A DNA stretch of 64,000 nt from Methylotenera mobilis JLW8 (GTDB lineage Bacteria > Pseudomonadota > Gammaproteobacteria > Burkholderiales > Methylophilaceae): the NCBI RefSeq assembly GCF_000023705.1, contig NC_012968.1:682001-746000 (forward strand). The letters run 5' to 3'. Positions 23,018 through 32,733 of this stretch are shown here, in pieces (within the stretch, counting starts at the first letter, position 1; each line of letters opens with the position of its first letter). A program made the translations under genes and the position numbers. The notes below the pieces were generated by a model. It made no database searches and had not been told where the DNA came from. It was given only the letters and a program-made list of their open reading frames with translations.

Positions 23018-24793
23018 ATGAGTAATTTAGTTGAAGTATTGGTGCCGGATATCGGTAACTTTGATAGTGTTGATGTGATTGAAGTGCTGGTTAAAGCTGG
23101 TGACACAATTGCTAAAGAAGATTCTTTGATTACAGTAGAGTCTGATAAAGCGTCTATGGATATTCCATCCTCACACGCAGGTGTTGTCAAAGCAATTAAC
23201 GTTAAAGTAGGCGATAAAGTCGCAAAAGGCTCACTCATTTTATCCGTAGAAGCTGCTGAAGCAGCTGCGCCAGTGAAAGCTGAAGTGCCAGCTGCAGCTC
23301 CTGCAGCCGTAACTCCTGCAGCTGCACCAATTGCAGCGCCGGTTGCTGCAGTGACTGTTGGTGATAGCGATATCAATACACAAGTTGTGGTGTTAGGCAG
23401 TGGCCCTGGCGGCTACACCGCAGCTTTCCGCGCAGCAGACTTAGGTAAGCAAGTGGTGCTGATTGAGCGCTATTCAACCTTGGGTGGCGTTTGTTTGAAC
23501 GTAGGTTGCATTCCATCTAAAGCATTGTTGCATACGGCCAAAGTGATTACCGAGGCTGAAGAGTCTAGCCATCACGGTGTGAAGTTTGGTGCGCCACAAG
23601 TAGATTTAGAGCAATTGCGTGATTGGAAAGCCAATGATGTGGTTGGTAAGTTGACCGGCGGTTTAGCAGCAATGGCCAAGCAGCGTAATGTAACCGTGGT
23701 ACAGGGAGTAGGTAAATTCACCAGCGCTAACCAAATTGCGGTGACCGCGGCCGATGGCAAAGTAACTACAGTAGGTTTTGAGAATGCAATTATTGCTGCA
23801 GGCTCACAAGCAACCAAATTCCCGGGTGTGGAAGCAGATGAACGCATTATGGATTCAACCGGCGCCTTGGCGTTAGCTGATGTGCCTAAACGCATGCTAG
23901 TGATTGGCGGCGGCATTATCGGCTTGGAGATGGGGACTGTATACGACGCCCTAGGCTCAAAAGTGAGCGTGGTAGAGTTTACCGACGGCCTGGTTCAAGG
24001 CTGTGATCGTGATTTAGTGCGCCCATTACAAAAACGTATGGAAAAGCGCTTTGAAGCGATTATGCTTAGCACCAAAGTGGCTAAGATGGAGCCTAAAGCG
24101 GACGGTATTCATGTCAGCTTTGAAGGCGTAAATGGCAATGAAGATGCTCCAAAAGGTGTTGAAGTATACGACCGCGTACTAGTATCGATTGGTCGCCGTC
24201 CCAACGGTAAAAACATTGGTGCAGAGAATGCAGGCGTGGCCGTGGATGATTATGGCTTTATCAATGTAGATAAACAAATGCGCACCAACGTACCTCATAT
24301 TTTTGCGATTGGCGATATTGTTGGTCAGCCTATGTTGGCACACAAAGCAACCCATGAAGCTAAAGTAGCGGCTGAAGTGATTGCTGGCGAAAAAGTAGAG
24401 TTTGTTGCATCTGTGATTCCATCAGTTGCTTATACCGACCCAGAAGTGGCTTGGGTGGGCGTGACAGAAACTGAAGCTAAAGCCAAAGGCATGGCTATTG
24501 AAAAAGCCAGCTTCCCTTGGGCGGCAAGTGGTCGTGCGCTTTCTATCGCACGTACCGAGGGTGCAACCAAGCTAATCTTTGATAAAGAGACCCATCGCTT
24601 GATTGGCGCGGGTATTGTTGGTGTGAATGCCGGCGAATTATTGGCGGAAGCGGTATTGGCGATTGAAATGGGCGCAGATGCACATGATTTAGGGTTAACG
24701 ATTCATGCCCACCCAACTTTATCTGAAACTGTGTGTTTTGCGGCAGAGATGAAAGAGGGTACGATTACCGATCTTTACATCAAAAAGCGCTAA
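23018..24793 (+). CDS. lpdA: Dihydrolipoamide dehydrogenase with N-terminal lipoyl domain, PDH E3
   Basis: Flavoenzyme reoxidising dihydrolipoamide of the pyruvate dehydrogenase complex with NAD+. It carries an added N-terminal lipoyl domain (residues 1-75, lysine 44 in ESDKASMDI) and an Ala/Pro linker. Then come the FAD motif [18 protein letters not shown], the redox disulfide [13 protein letters not shown], the NAD motif [10 protein letters not shown] and the catalytic HAHPTLSE near the end. I start it at ATG 23018 because AAAGGG lies 5 nt upstream; a GTG two codons earlier is unlikely. It is separated from aceEF by the GGDEF-EAL gene and a terminator, so it has its own promoter. Lipoyl-E3 fusions are known in several betaproteobacteria. 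Confidence 0.95.
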   Translation: MSNLVEVLVPDIGNFDSVDVIEVLVKAGDTIAKEDSLITVESDKASMDIPSSHAGVVKAINVKVGDKVAKGSLILSVEAAEAAAPVKAEVPAAAPAAVTPAAAPIAAPVAAVTVGDSDINTQVVVLGSGPGGYTAAFRAADLGKQVVLIERYSTLGGVCLNVGCIPSKALLHTAKVITEAEESSHHGVKFGAPQVDLEQLRDWKANDVVGKLTGGLAAMAKQRNVTVVQGVGKFTSANQIAVTAADGKVTTVGFENAIIAAGSQATKFPGVEADERIMDSTGALALADVPKRMLVIGGGIIGLEMGTVYDALGSKVSVVEFTDGLVQGCDRDLVRPLQKRMEKRFEAIMLSTKVAKMEPKADGIHVSFEGVNGNEDAPKGVEVYDRVLVSIGRRPNGKNIGAENAGVAVDDYGFINVDKQMRTNVPHIFAIGDIVGQPMLAHKATHEAKVAAEVIAGEKVEFVASVIPSVAYTDPEVAWVGVTETEAKAKGMAIEKASFPWAASGRALSIARTEGATKLIFDKETHRLIGAGIVGVNAGELLAEAVLAIEMGADAHDLGLTIHAHPTLSETVCFAAEMKEGTITDLYIKKR

Positions 24794-24812
24794 TTTCTTG
24801 ATTGTGTAAATG

Positions 24813-24851
24813 TTGAACTGGTCTAGCATGTGTAATGCTCGGCTAGTTCAA
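24813..24851. other. Strong stem-loop after lpdA
   Basis: Arms 24813-24829 and 24835-24851 pair over 17 positions with two G-T pairs and one mismatch around the loop GTGTA. No T-tract follows on either strand, so it is more likely an mRNA-stabilising or pausing hairpin than a classic terminator. Confidence 0.6.
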
Positions 24852-24871
24852 ATTCAAAAAAGGCCAAGGCA

Positions 24872-25393
24872 ATGAAGATGTTATTTCAATATATTTCGCT
24901 AGCGCTGATGGTCAGTATGTTTAGTGGCTGTGCGTCACTCACCAAAGAAGATTATCAACGGGTGCAAATTGAAACATATTCAAAAGATAATGCGCTGATT
25001 GCCAACGCTAAATGTCGCGCCAGAAATGAGCGTGGTGATTGGCTAGTTTTTTCCTCTGGCCCGCTTACTGTACATCGCTCTGCGCAAAATCTATTGGTTA
25101 CTTGCGAGAAGGAGGGCGAAGCTACAGGTTATGCAACCCTAATTTCCCGCGTCAATGATGGTATGGTGGGTAACGTATTTTATGGCGGCGGCGTAGGTGC
25201 CATACTGGATGATTATAATGGTAACGGCTATAGCTATCCGGATTGGGTTAGGGTAGTGATGGGTGATAATCTGGTATTTGATCGCAAGGCGAATAAACGT
25301 GGTCAGGTGATGATTGGTGCACAGCCAGTAGAGCCGGCAATTGCCAGCGATAAAAAAACAGTTGTCGATAATCTTTTGTTCTTGTTACCATGA
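24872..25393 (+). CDS. Putative lipoprotein of unknown function
   Basis: A 173-residue exported protein. The N-terminus is a signal peptide ending in the lipobox-like MFSGC, with the acylated cysteine at residue 20. The mature part contains two more cysteines (AKCRARN and VTCEKEG) and a Gly-rich stretch (FYGGGVGAILDDYNGNGYSYPD) that could be a membrane-associated hairpin. I do not recognise a precise family; it resembles small lipoproteins with carboxypeptidase-regulatory-like folds. Its stop overlaps the next gene by 4 nt (ATGA), so the two are translationally coupled even though one is an envelope protein and the other a cytoplasmic oxidase. Confidence 0.75.
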   Translation: MKMLFQYISLALMVSMFSGCASLTKEDYQRVQIETYSKDNALIANAKCRARNERGDWLVFSSGPLTVHRSAQNLLVTCEKEGEATGYATLISRVNDGMVGNVFYGGGVGAILDDYNGNGYSYPDWVRVVMGDNLVFDRKANKRGQVMIGAQPVEPAIASDKKTVVDNLLFLLP

Positions 25394-26769
25394 CCAATAC
25401 CACTCAAGCTGCTTTTCTGCTGCAGTTGCAACACATTTTACCTACGGACCGCGTCTATACAGACCCTGTAGATTGCTATGCTTATGCGTATGATAATTCA
25501 CGTAATTACCATAGCCCAATCGCGGTTGTTTTTCCGCTCACCATAGAGGAAGTACAAGCCGTAATCGTGTTGTGCAATGAGCATCAAGTGCCAGTGGTGC
25601 CGCGTGGTCGCGGTACGGGTACCGCAGGTGGCAGTGTGCCCGAGGCTGGTGGTGTTGCGCTTTCATTAGAGCGTATGGATAAAATTATCAGCATAGACCC
25701 GGATAATCGTATGGCGATTGTGGAGCCGGGGGTGCTAAATCAGGTGCTGCAAGATGAGATAAAGCCGGTAGGCTTTTTCTGGCCGCCAGACCCTTCAAGC
25801 GCTGCTTATTGCAGTATTGGCGGTAATTTAGCGACTTGTGCGGCTGGGCCGCACGCGGTGAAATACGGTGTGGCGCGTGACCATATTCTTGGCTTAAAAG
25901 CTGTAACTGGTAAAGGTGAAATCATCAAAACCGGCTGTTATACCAGTAAAGGTGTCGTGGGTTATGACCTAACTCGTTTGTTGGTAGGGTCTGAGGGTAC
26001 GTTAGCTGTGATTTGTGAGGCAACGTTGAAGCTAACGCCTTTGCCTAAATTTACCGGCGGCATTACTGCTGAGTTTGTTGATACCGAAAGCTGTGCCAAG
26101 GCGATTGCTGCCATTATGGCGCAGCCTTATACACCGAGTGCTTTGGAGTTTTTGGATAACGGTGCGTTAACCTTGATTCGCAGTCGCCATCAAAATCTAT
26201 TGCCTGAAAATGCACGTGCTTATTTGATGATAGAGGTAGATGGCTCGCAACAGGAAATTACCGAAGCTACCGAGGCCATTTTGCAGGCGTGCCAAGTAGC
26301 TGGTTTGATCGAAGCTAAGCCAGCGCATGACACTAAGGCACTGTGGGCAGCACGCAAGGCCTTGTCGCCATTGCTCAAAGACATTGCCCCTAAAAAGATT
26401 AATGAAGATATTGCCGTGCCAGTTTCACATTTGCCGGCATTACTAACAGGTTTAGAGCAACTTGCGGCGCAGCACCAAATTTCAAATGTGAATTTTGGCC
26501 ATGCGGGCAATGGCAATATTCACGTGAACTTGCTGGTGAACCCGGATAATGCTGATGAAATGAAACGTGCCTACCAATGCTTGGATGAAGTTTTCAGCTT
26601 AGTGCTCTCGTTGCAGGGTACCTTGTCAGGTGAGCACGGCGTAGGCATGGCAAAGCGCCCATTTGTGCCGCGTGAAATTGATGCAACTACGATAGGTGTC
26701 ATGAAATCACTCAAGCTGACGTTTGACCCAAACAATGTGTTGAATCCGGGTAAGCTGTTCCCGGCATAG
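25390..26769 (+). CDS. FAD-linked oxidase, GlcD / D-lactate dehydrogenase family
   Basis: Flavoprotein oxidising an alpha-hydroxy acid such as glycolate or D-lactate. The 459 residues comprise an N-terminal PCMH-type FAD-binding domain with VPVVPRGRGTGTAGGSVPE and DPSSAAYCSIGGNLATCAAG, and a C-terminal FAD-linked oxidase domain with NFGHAGNGNIHVN and GTLSGEHGVGMAKR, where the histidines are catalytic. No glcE or glcF lies nearby, which favours a single-subunit D-lactate or 2-hydroxyacid dehydrogenase over glycolate oxidase. Substrate is inferred only to the class. It is convergent with the SPOR gene. Confidence 0.85.
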   Translation: MTNTTQAAFLLQLQHILPTDRVYTDPVDCYAYAYDNSRNYHSPIAVVFPLTIEEVQAVIVLCNEHQVPVVPRGRGTGTAGGSVPEAGGVALSLERMDKIISIDPDNRMAIVEPGVLNQVLQDEIKPVGFFWPPDPSSAAYCSIGGNLATCAAGPHAVKYGVARDHILGLKAVTGKGEIIKTGCYTSKGVVGYDLTRLLVGSEGTLAVICEATLKLTPLPKFTGGITAEFVDTESCAKAIAAIMAQPYTPSALEFLDNGALTLIRSRHQNLLPENARAYLMIEVDGSQQEITEATEAILQACQVAGLIEAKPAHDTKALWAARKALSPLLKDIAPKKINEDIAVPVSHLPALLTGLEQLAAQHQISNVNFGHAGNGNIHVNLLVNPDNADEMKRAYQCLDEVFSLVLSLQGTLSGEHGVGMAKRPFVPREIDATTIGVMKSLKLTFDPNNVLNPGKLFPA

Positions 26770-26802
26770 GCTGGCTTTAATGGGCGTGCTCAAGAGGCGC
26801 GT

Positions 26803-27471
26803 TTAAGCCGCGCCGCAGCTAACCTCTTTGAGTTCTGCTGCTGGGAAGCTTGGTTTTAGCTTTTTAATCTCGGTTATCTCATTCTCACTCAAGTTTTTGA
26901 GTAGTAAGCTGGAGTAGCTTTTACCTTGGGTACGCAAGGCTTTTTCTACGTTTTTAATCCCTTTGGCTTGCAGCTCTTTTTGTAAGTGGGCGGCTAATTG
27001 CTCATCGTTAAAAATACCAAATGAAATTGCATTTTTCCATTTAGGCTCTTGCACCACAAATACGTCGGTTACCCCCATTGCTTTAAACTCCGCAGCTTTT
27101 TTGAACGCTTCGGCGGTTGATTTAAATGGCGGCCTATATACCCAAAATCGTTTAGATGCTTGTATGGTCTGCTCTTTTACCGTGGCTTGTAATGAGAGCT
27201 TACCTAGCTCACCTTGTGCATTGGTGAGGTTAGCATCGGAAAAAACACTCCATTCAAAGCAAACATCTGCGATGGGCGCAGGTTTAACCTCTGCTACTTG
27301 TTGTTCTTTCTTGCTCATCGCATCAATTTGCTGCTGAGATAGCACTTTGATTTTTTCTGGTGAAATCTCTGCTTGCTGCGTTGGTGCTGGCTGCGGCAGG
27401 ATGACGTCACGATTAAAATAGCCAAATAAGCCAATGTTAATGAATGCGAATAGCCAAAAAAGGTATTTCAT
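26803..27471 (-). CDS. SPOR-domain membrane protein
   Basis: A 222-residue protein with an N-terminal membrane anchor (residues 3-20), a Gln/Lys-rich linker, and a C-terminal region resembling the SPOR peptidoglycan-binding fold (RFWVYRPPFKSTAEAF, then FGIFNDEQLAAHLQKEL). Two further cysteines, in ADVCFEW and EVSCGAA, could form a periplasmic disulfide. It follows coaX by 11 nt in the order birA-coaX-SPOR, a recurrent betaproteobacterial arrangement. Its role is inferred to be envelope or septum related; the link to the cofactor genes is positional only. Confidence 0.75.
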   Translation of the reverse strand: MKYLFWLFAFINIGLFGYFNRDVILPQPAPTQQAEISPEKIKVLSQQQIDAMSKKEQQVAEVKPAPIADVCFEWSVFSDANLTNAQGELGKLSLQATVKEQTIQASKRFWVYRPPFKSTAEAFKKAAEFKAMGVTDVFVVQEPKWKNAISFGIFNDEQLAAHLQKELQAKGIKNVEKALRTQGKSYSSLLLKNLSENEITEIKKLKPSFPAAELKEVSCGAA

Positions 27472-27482
27472 GACGATGTGCT

Positions 27483-28310
27483 TTATGAGTTGTTGTTCAT
27501 TGCCGGCTGCGCCAGTAGGTACAAGCCTTGCAATACTAAGTTATCTACGATGGTAGCAGTGATGGTAACAGTTTTTTTTCCGTCTAGAACGCTGCTGTCG
27601 CTGTAATCTTGCTGCGCGAGTGCTTGCTGTATTAAGCCTGCATTGCCACCACTCAGTATCAGGGTGGGTTTTTGGCCTTGCGGAGTAACTGCTTGCAACA
27701 TCTGTTTAATGGCACCCAAGGTGGCGTGAATTGCCCCGCTGACAATAGCATCGCTGGTGTTGTTGGCAAATGGCGGAATGCTGGCTTGCTGGTTAATGGC
27801 TACAGCAGCTTTGGGTAACAGAGCAGTGGCTGCACCTAGGCTTGTTTGCATTAGTGTTATGCCAGGCAATATCATGCCACCAATAAACTCGCCGTAACTG
27901 CTGTCTGCATTTTCTCGGCGAATAATGGCATCTATCGTGGTGGCGGTGCCTGCGTTAACTACCACACACGTTGCATGCTGCATGTGCCACGCTGCGATAA
28001 GCGCCGCCCAGCGATCCGTACCTAGTGACTCTGGAGTAGTGTAGTTGTTGACTACGCCAGCGGCTTTTTTGCTGGCAGTGACCCAAGTGATGGTAGCTTG
28101 GTATGGCGTGATGTGTTGTTGAAGCTGCTCCGCACGTTGTGCACCTGCAACATTAGAGATCACGATTTGAGTGCAGCTAAGCGTGTTTGGCAATAGTTTG
28201 GCGGTGGCAATTTCTGTATTTAAGCATGCGTCTTGATGGCAGATGTTTCCGTTCGCATCAAACAATGCCCATTTTGTTTTTGTGTTGCCAGCGTCAATTG
28301 TTAACACCAT
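27483..28310 (-). CDS. coaX: Type III pantothenate kinase
   Basis: Phosphorylates pantothenate in the first step of CoA synthesis. ASKHA-fold motifs are visible: DAGNTKTKWALFD at the N-terminus (phosphate loop), ESLGTDRWAAL (substrate binding, GxDR) and VVNAGTATTIDAI (Asp/Thr). I start it at the ATG on 28310, giving MVLTIDAGNTK as in the family; an upstream in-frame ATG at 28325 would add five residues. There is no strong ribosome site. It lies 80 nt after birA on the same strand. Confidence 0.93.
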   Translation of the reverse strand: MVLTIDAGNTKTKWALFDANGNICHQDACLNTEIATAKLLPNTLSCTQIVISNVAGAQRAEQLQQHITPYQATITWVTASKKAAGVVNNYTTPESLGTDRWAALIAAWHMQHATCVVVNAGTATTIDAIIRRENADSSYGEFIGGMILPGITLMQTSLGAATALLPKAAVAINQQASIPPFANNTSDAIVSGAIHATLGAIKQMLQAVTPQGQKPTLILSGGNAGLIQQALAQQDYSDSSVLDGKKTVTITATIVDNLVLQGLYLLAQPAMNNNS

Positions 28311-28390
28311 GTTTATGCGTGCCAATGCGAAAGAAATGAATGATTGCGTATTATTCTAACACTAAGTTTTTTTACCTCAGCGTTTTAACG

Positions 28391-29383
28391 TCAAGCGCTA
28401 TCTGCCTGTTTGGCGCTACGCAAGCTGATTTCGCCGGACATCATTTTTTGCAAGCCATTGGCGGTTTCTACAATTAAGGTGCCATTGTCACTAATGTCCT
28501 GTACTACGCCAGTCACTTCGCTACCATCCGGCATCAGCATGCGTACAGGTTGCTGATGATAGGCGTGATGCGCGACCCACTCTTCGCGTAATGCATCAAA
28601 GCCAGCTTGTTCAAAAGTGGATAACACCTCGACCATGTGCTCTAACAGCTTTGCCATCAGGGCGTTAGGGTTAACGTTTGATGGCGTGGCATGGTTTAAA
28701 TCTGTCACCGGCTGGTCAATCTTTTGCAATAGCTGTTCAGGTAAGTGTAGGTTAATACCTACGCCAATCACTGCGGTGCTGGGGCCATCCATATCGCCTT
28801 GCAACTCAATGAGGATGCCAGCTAGTTTTTGCTGGTTGACCAGAATGTCATTCGGCCATTTGAGTTGGGCTGCGCTTGCGTCTATCTCATGCAGGCCACG
28901 AATCAGTGCAACGCCTACAGCCAAGCTTAAGCCGGATAACGCAGCTGCTCCGCACTGAAAGCGCCATAACAGTGAAAAAGTCAGGCTCGCCCCCAAGCTA
29001 GCTTGCCACTCACGGCCGCGGCGACCTCGGCCATTGGTTTGCAGGTTGGCAATCACGCAAGTGCCATGTGTTTTGGCGCTCATGTTTTGCATCAGGTAGC
29101 TGTTGGTAGAGTCTATGGTGTCAAACACCTCTATATTCAGCCATGCGTGTTGCGGGCTTATGTGGCTGGTAATGGCTTGTTTATCTAGCAGGGCGAGTGT
29201 ATGCGCTAACTTATAACCACGACCACGCACAGAAAATATCTCAACGCCTAGACTTTCGGCATGTTGCAATGCATTCCACACCGTAGCGCGGCTCACGTTA
29301 AAATGCTGTGCGATGGCTTCACCAGAGTGAAACTTGCCATCTGCGAGGTGTTTTAATATCGGGAAAGTCAGGCTGTTTGTCAT
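28391..29383 (-). CDS. birA: Biotin--protein ligase / biotin operon repressor BirA
   Basis: Attaches biotin to the biotin carrier protein of acetyl-CoA carboxylase; the N-terminal helix-turn-helix suggests it is also the biotin repressor. Residues 1-65 hold the winged helix (GEAIAQHFNVSRATVWNAL). The catalytic domain has GRGRRGREWQA, the biotinyl-AMP loop, and KWPNDILVNQQKLAGIL. A small C-terminal SH3-like domain ends the 330 residues. It is the first gene of the minus-strand birA-coaX-SPOR group and divergent from glnS. Confidence 0.94.
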   Translation of the reverse strand: MTNSLTFPILKHLADGKFHSGEAIAQHFNVSRATVWNALQHAESLGVEIFSVRGRGYKLAHTLALLDKQAITSHISPQHAWLNIEVFDTIDSTNSYLMQNMSAKTHGTCVIANLQTNGRGRRGREWQASLGASLTFSLLWRFQCGAAALSGLSLAVGVALIRGLHEIDASAAQLKWPNDILVNQQKLAGILIELQGDMDGPSTAVIGVGINLHLPEQLLQKIDQPVTDLNHATPSNVNPNALMAKLLEHMVEVLSTFEQAGFDALREEWVAHHAYHQQPVRMLMPDGSEVTGVVQDISDNGTLIVETANGLQKMMSGEISLRSAKQADSA

Positions 29384-29577
29384 GGCCTAAGTTTAGCATA
29401 GGCATGTAGATAAGCTGAATTTGGCCAAGTTAGCAGTTTGTTTTTTAAAGTAAAGCATAGCGGTTAGTTAGATCGGGCGCTACATGCAATCAATTTCTAC
29501 ACTTACAAATACACACGCGCACATACAAGTAAGTAAGCTAGTGTAAAATAACGGCAACTTTAATTGAATTTGTTGCT

Positions 29578-31374
29578 ATGTCATCTGAAAAAACACCAAT
29601 CCCTGCTGCTTCTAATTTTATCCGCGCCATTATTGAGAAAGACCTTTCTCAAAGTAAATACGCCACCAAAAAGTGGGCAGGCAGCCCCGGTGATGCGGCG
29701 CATCAAGACACAGGTGTTGTTGACACTGCAAAAATCCGCACGCGCTTCCCGCCAGAGCCTAATGGTTATTTGCATATTGGCCATGCAAAGTCTATTTTCC
29801 TAAACTTTGGTTTAGCGCGTGATTTTGACGGTATCTGCCATTTACGTTTTGATGACACCAACCCAGAAAAAGAAAGCCAAGAATACGTAGATAGCATTTC
29901 AGATGCAGTGAAATGGCTAGGTTTTGGCTGGGATAACGCTAACGAAACCAACTTGTATTTTGCCAGCAACTACTTTGACTTTATGTACCGTGCGGCAGAA
30001 AGCCTAATTGAGAACGGCCACGCTTATGTCGATGAACAAAGCGCAGATGAAATGCGTATTAACCGCGGTACGCTGACAGAGGCAGGCAAAGATTCACCTT
30101 TCCGTAACCGCACCGTTGCTGAAAACTTAGCGCGCTTTCGCGAAATGCGCGATGGCAAACACGCTGATGGCAGCATGGTGCTGCGCGCTAAAATCGACAT
30201 GGCATCGCCTAACATCAATATGCGTGACCCTGCGATTTACCGCGTGCGCCGCGCGCATCACCACAACACTGGTGATCAATGGTGCATTTACCCAATGTAC
30301 ACCTTTGCGCACCCGATTGAAGATGCATTAGAGCGCATTACCCACTCTATCTGCACGCTGGAGTTTGAAGACCAGCGTCCATTCTATGATTGGTTATTGC
30401 TACGCTTGGCAGAGCCGACTGAGGACGTCGGCGGAAACAAAAAGCCTGGTTTGTTAGCTGAACCGCTACCAAAACAATATGAATTTGCACGTTTAAACCT
30501 CACCTATGTGGTGCTTTCAAAACGTAAGCTGATTCAATTGGTAGAAGAAAAGCACGTAAACGGCTGGGATGACCCGCGTTTACCTACCATTGCGGGTGCG
30601 CGCCGCCGTGGTTACACCGCCGCTGGCTTCAAACTGTTTACCGATCGTATCGGCGTGAGTAAAGCAGACTCCTGGATTGAGTACAGCATCCTTGAAGACT
30701 GCATGCGTGAAGTGCTGAATACAGACGCAGAGCGCCGCATTGCCGTACTAGACCCAATCAAGCTGGTGATTGATAACTACCCAGAAGGCCAAAGTGAAGA
30801 CTGCTTTGCCCCTAATCACCCACTCAAACCAGAGCTAGGTAAACGTACCGTGCAGCTCAGCAAAGAGCTATGGATAGAGCGCGAAGACTTTATGGAAACG
30901 CCAAGCAAAGGCTTTTTCCGCTTAACACCAGAGGGCATGGTGCGCCTGCGCTACGGCTATGTAGTGAAATGCACAGGTTGCGAGAAAGACGCAGATGGCA
31001 AAGTGACCGTAGTGCATTGCGAATACCTGCCAGATACTAAATCCGGCACACCAGGCTCAGATAGCGTGAAAGTCAAAGGCAACATCCACTGGGTAAGCGT
31101 AGCGCATGCTTATGAAGCAGAAGTGCGCTTATATGACCGCTTGTTTAAAGAAGCACACCCAGGCGAAGGCGACAAAGACTTTTTAGACGATATTAACCAA
31201 AACTCAGTGCAAGTGATTACTACGCAATTAGAGTTGAGCCTAAAAGACGCTAAACCGGAAGAAAGCTTCCAGTTTGAGCGCCATGGCTACTTTGTGGCAG
31301 ATAGAAAAGACAGCGTGGCTGGTAAGCCAGTGTTTAACCGCACGGTGACGCTTAAAGATGCTTGGCAGAAGTAG
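29578..31374 (+). CDS. glnS: Glutaminyl-tRNA synthetase
   Basis: Class I synthetase charging tRNA-Gln. The HIGH motif is in RFPPEPNGYLHIGHAKS (near residue 65) and the KMSKS equivalent is VVLSKRKL. The product has 598 residues, of which the C-terminal half is the anticodon-binding beta-barrel domain. Base composition is typical for the window. The next start codon lies only 9 nt after its TAG stop, and the AGGA ribosome site of that gene overlaps the stop, so the downstream kinase is read directly off the glnS message unless it has an internal promoter. Confidence 0.96.
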   Translation: MSSEKTPIPAASNFIRAIIEKDLSQSKYATKKWAGSPGDAAHQDTGVVDTAKIRTRFPPEPNGYLHIGHAKSIFLNFGLARDFDGICHLRFDDTNPEKESQEYVDSISDAVKWLGFGWDNANETNLYFASNYFDFMYRAAESLIENGHAYVDEQSADEMRINRGTLTEAGKDSPFRNRTVAENLARFREMRDGKHADGSMVLRAKIDMASPNINMRDPAIYRVRRAHHHNTGDQWCIYPMYTFAHPIEDALERITHSICTLEFEDQRPFYDWLLLRLAEPTEDVGGNKKPGLLAEPLPKQYEFARLNLTYVVLSKRKLIQLVEEKHVNGWDDPRLPTIAGARRRGYTAAGFKLFTDRIGVSKADSWIEYSILEDCMREVLNTDAERRIAVLDPIKLVIDNYPEGQSEDCFAPNHPLKPELGKRTVQLSKELWIEREDFMETPSKGFFRLTPEGMVRLRYGYVVKCTGCEKDADGKVTVVHCEYLPDTKSGTPGSDSVKVKGNIHWVSVAHAYEAEVRLYDRLFKEAHPGEGDKDFLDDINQNSVQVITTQLELSLKDAKPEESFQFERHGYFVADRKDSVAGKPVFNRTVTLKDAWQK

Positions 31375-31383
31375 GATAACTTG

Positions 31384-32730
31384 ATGGTGTACACGATTAT
31401 ACAAGAGCTTGGAAGCGGATCATTTGGCAAAGTTAACTTGGCAATTGATGAGCATGGGTATCAAGTTGCAATCAAAACTTTGGAGCCTAGCCCAGTTTTG
31501 CAACAAGCCGTTGCAAATGGAAATGTATCTATGGAAGATCTAGTGAAGAGATTTTCTAGGGAAGTGAAGTACCAAAGCAAAATTGCAAATCCTAATGTTG
31601 TCAGGATTGTTGGTCACGATATTTCAGCAATACCTCCTTATTTTGTAATGGAGCTAGCTGATTGCACTTTACAGCAAGAATTAAAAAAAGACAGAACACT
31701 AGGTAGTAAGCCTCAACAAGCACTTTTTGATATTCTTACTGGGCTAGAAGCTATTCATGAAGCTGGTATATTTCACAGAGATTTGAAGCCAGCAAATGTA
31801 TTGAAGTTTACTAGTGCTGATGGAGGCGTAAGGTATTCACTCTCCGACTTCGGGTTAATGACAGCATCGTTAGGTGAAACTACTACACTAACGCCAAGTG
31901 GCGCAGGAGGTGGTACGGTTAATTATGCCGCCCCTGAGCTTATTAATAATTTAAAGCGAGCAACTGCAGCGTCAGATATATATTCATTTGGAGTAATTCT
32001 TTTTGATATATTCGGAGGGGGAGCTAATAGAGTGCCCTACACAGAGGTGCAGCTTGGAGGTCCAATCGGTAAGATTGCCTCTAGATGTACTAAAAATCTT
32101 GCAGCCAGACGATATTCTTCAATAGCTGACTTAAGGGCTGATTTATTTGATGCATTATCCTCTGAAGATGTTAAATTCTTAAGTTCTGCGGAGCAAACAG
32201 TTATTGAGCTTTTGGAAAACAATGACTTATTAATTGAACAACAATGGGATCAGGTTTTTGTATTCATTGAGGATAATCAACAAAACCTAGCAAAATGTCA
32301 TCAAGTATTTAAAGCTTTTAGAAATAATCATTTAGAGCAATTAAAAAATGAGGCTCCTGACTTACTAGGAGCATTTGGCAGTGACTTTTGTAATTACATT
32401 ATTGAGGGTGAAGGCGGCTTCAATTTTGAGTATTGTGATGTTTTGTCGGATAAGTTGATGAAACTTTATGAGTTGGGTGATGTTGCATTAAAGTCTCTCG
32501 TTATTCTGAGTTTATTAAATTTAGGGGCATCACATAACAGGTGGGTTGTTGAAAGACGGTTTATGAATTTAGCTGGACAGGAGTTACCTGAAAACGTCGC
32601 AAATAAAATCGTTATGGATGTTGAGATTTTGGAGTTCGAATTCATAAGATTTATGTCCCATGTCGAGCGCTCAATAAATGCTAATAGTAATAGTCTGCAT
32701 CCAATTTTACAAAAAATAATAGTTCGCTAA
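31384..32730 (+). CDS. Eukaryotic-like Ser/Thr protein kinase with unknown C-terminal region
   Basis: Soluble Hanks-type kinase (448 aa). I start at ATG 31384, 7 nt after AGGA; a TTG one codon earlier is less likely. The kinase domain (about 1-260) is complete: glycine loop GSGSFGKV (10-17), Lys31 in VAIK, Glu60 in SREV, catalytic HRDLKPANVL (131-140) with Asp133, metal-binding DFG (Asp155), APE (183-185) and DIYSFGVILFD. Residues about 260-448 are a largely helical, Asn/Leu/Glu-rich extension I do not recognise. There is no membrane segment and no PASTA or other sensor domain. DNA is clearly AT-richer than glnS (hand counts of single 60-nt lines give 21 versus 34 G+C), and a PP2C gene follows after 3 nt. 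Substrates are unknown. Confidence 0.92.
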   Translation: MVYTIIQELGSGSFGKVNLAIDEHGYQVAIKTLEPSPVLQQAVANGNVSMEDLVKRFSREVKYQSKIANPNVVRIVGHDISAIPPYFVMELADCTLQQELKKDRTLGSKPQQALFDILTGLEAIHEAGIFHRDLKPANVLKFTSADGGVRYSLSDFGLMTASLGETTTLTPSGAGGGTVNYAAPELINNLKRATAASDIYSFGVILFDIFGGGANRVPYTEVQLGGPIGKIASRCTKNLAARRYSSIADLRADLFDALSSEDVKFLSSAEQTVIELLENNDLLIEQQWDQVFVFIEDNQQNLAKCHQVFKAFRNNHLEQLKNEAPDLLGAFGSDFCNYIIEGEGGFNFEYCDVLSDKLMKLYELGDVALKSLVILSLLNLGASHNRWVVERRFMNLAGQELPENVANKIVMDVEILEFEFIRFMSHVERSINANSNSLHPILQKIIVR

Positions 32731-32733
32731 ATT

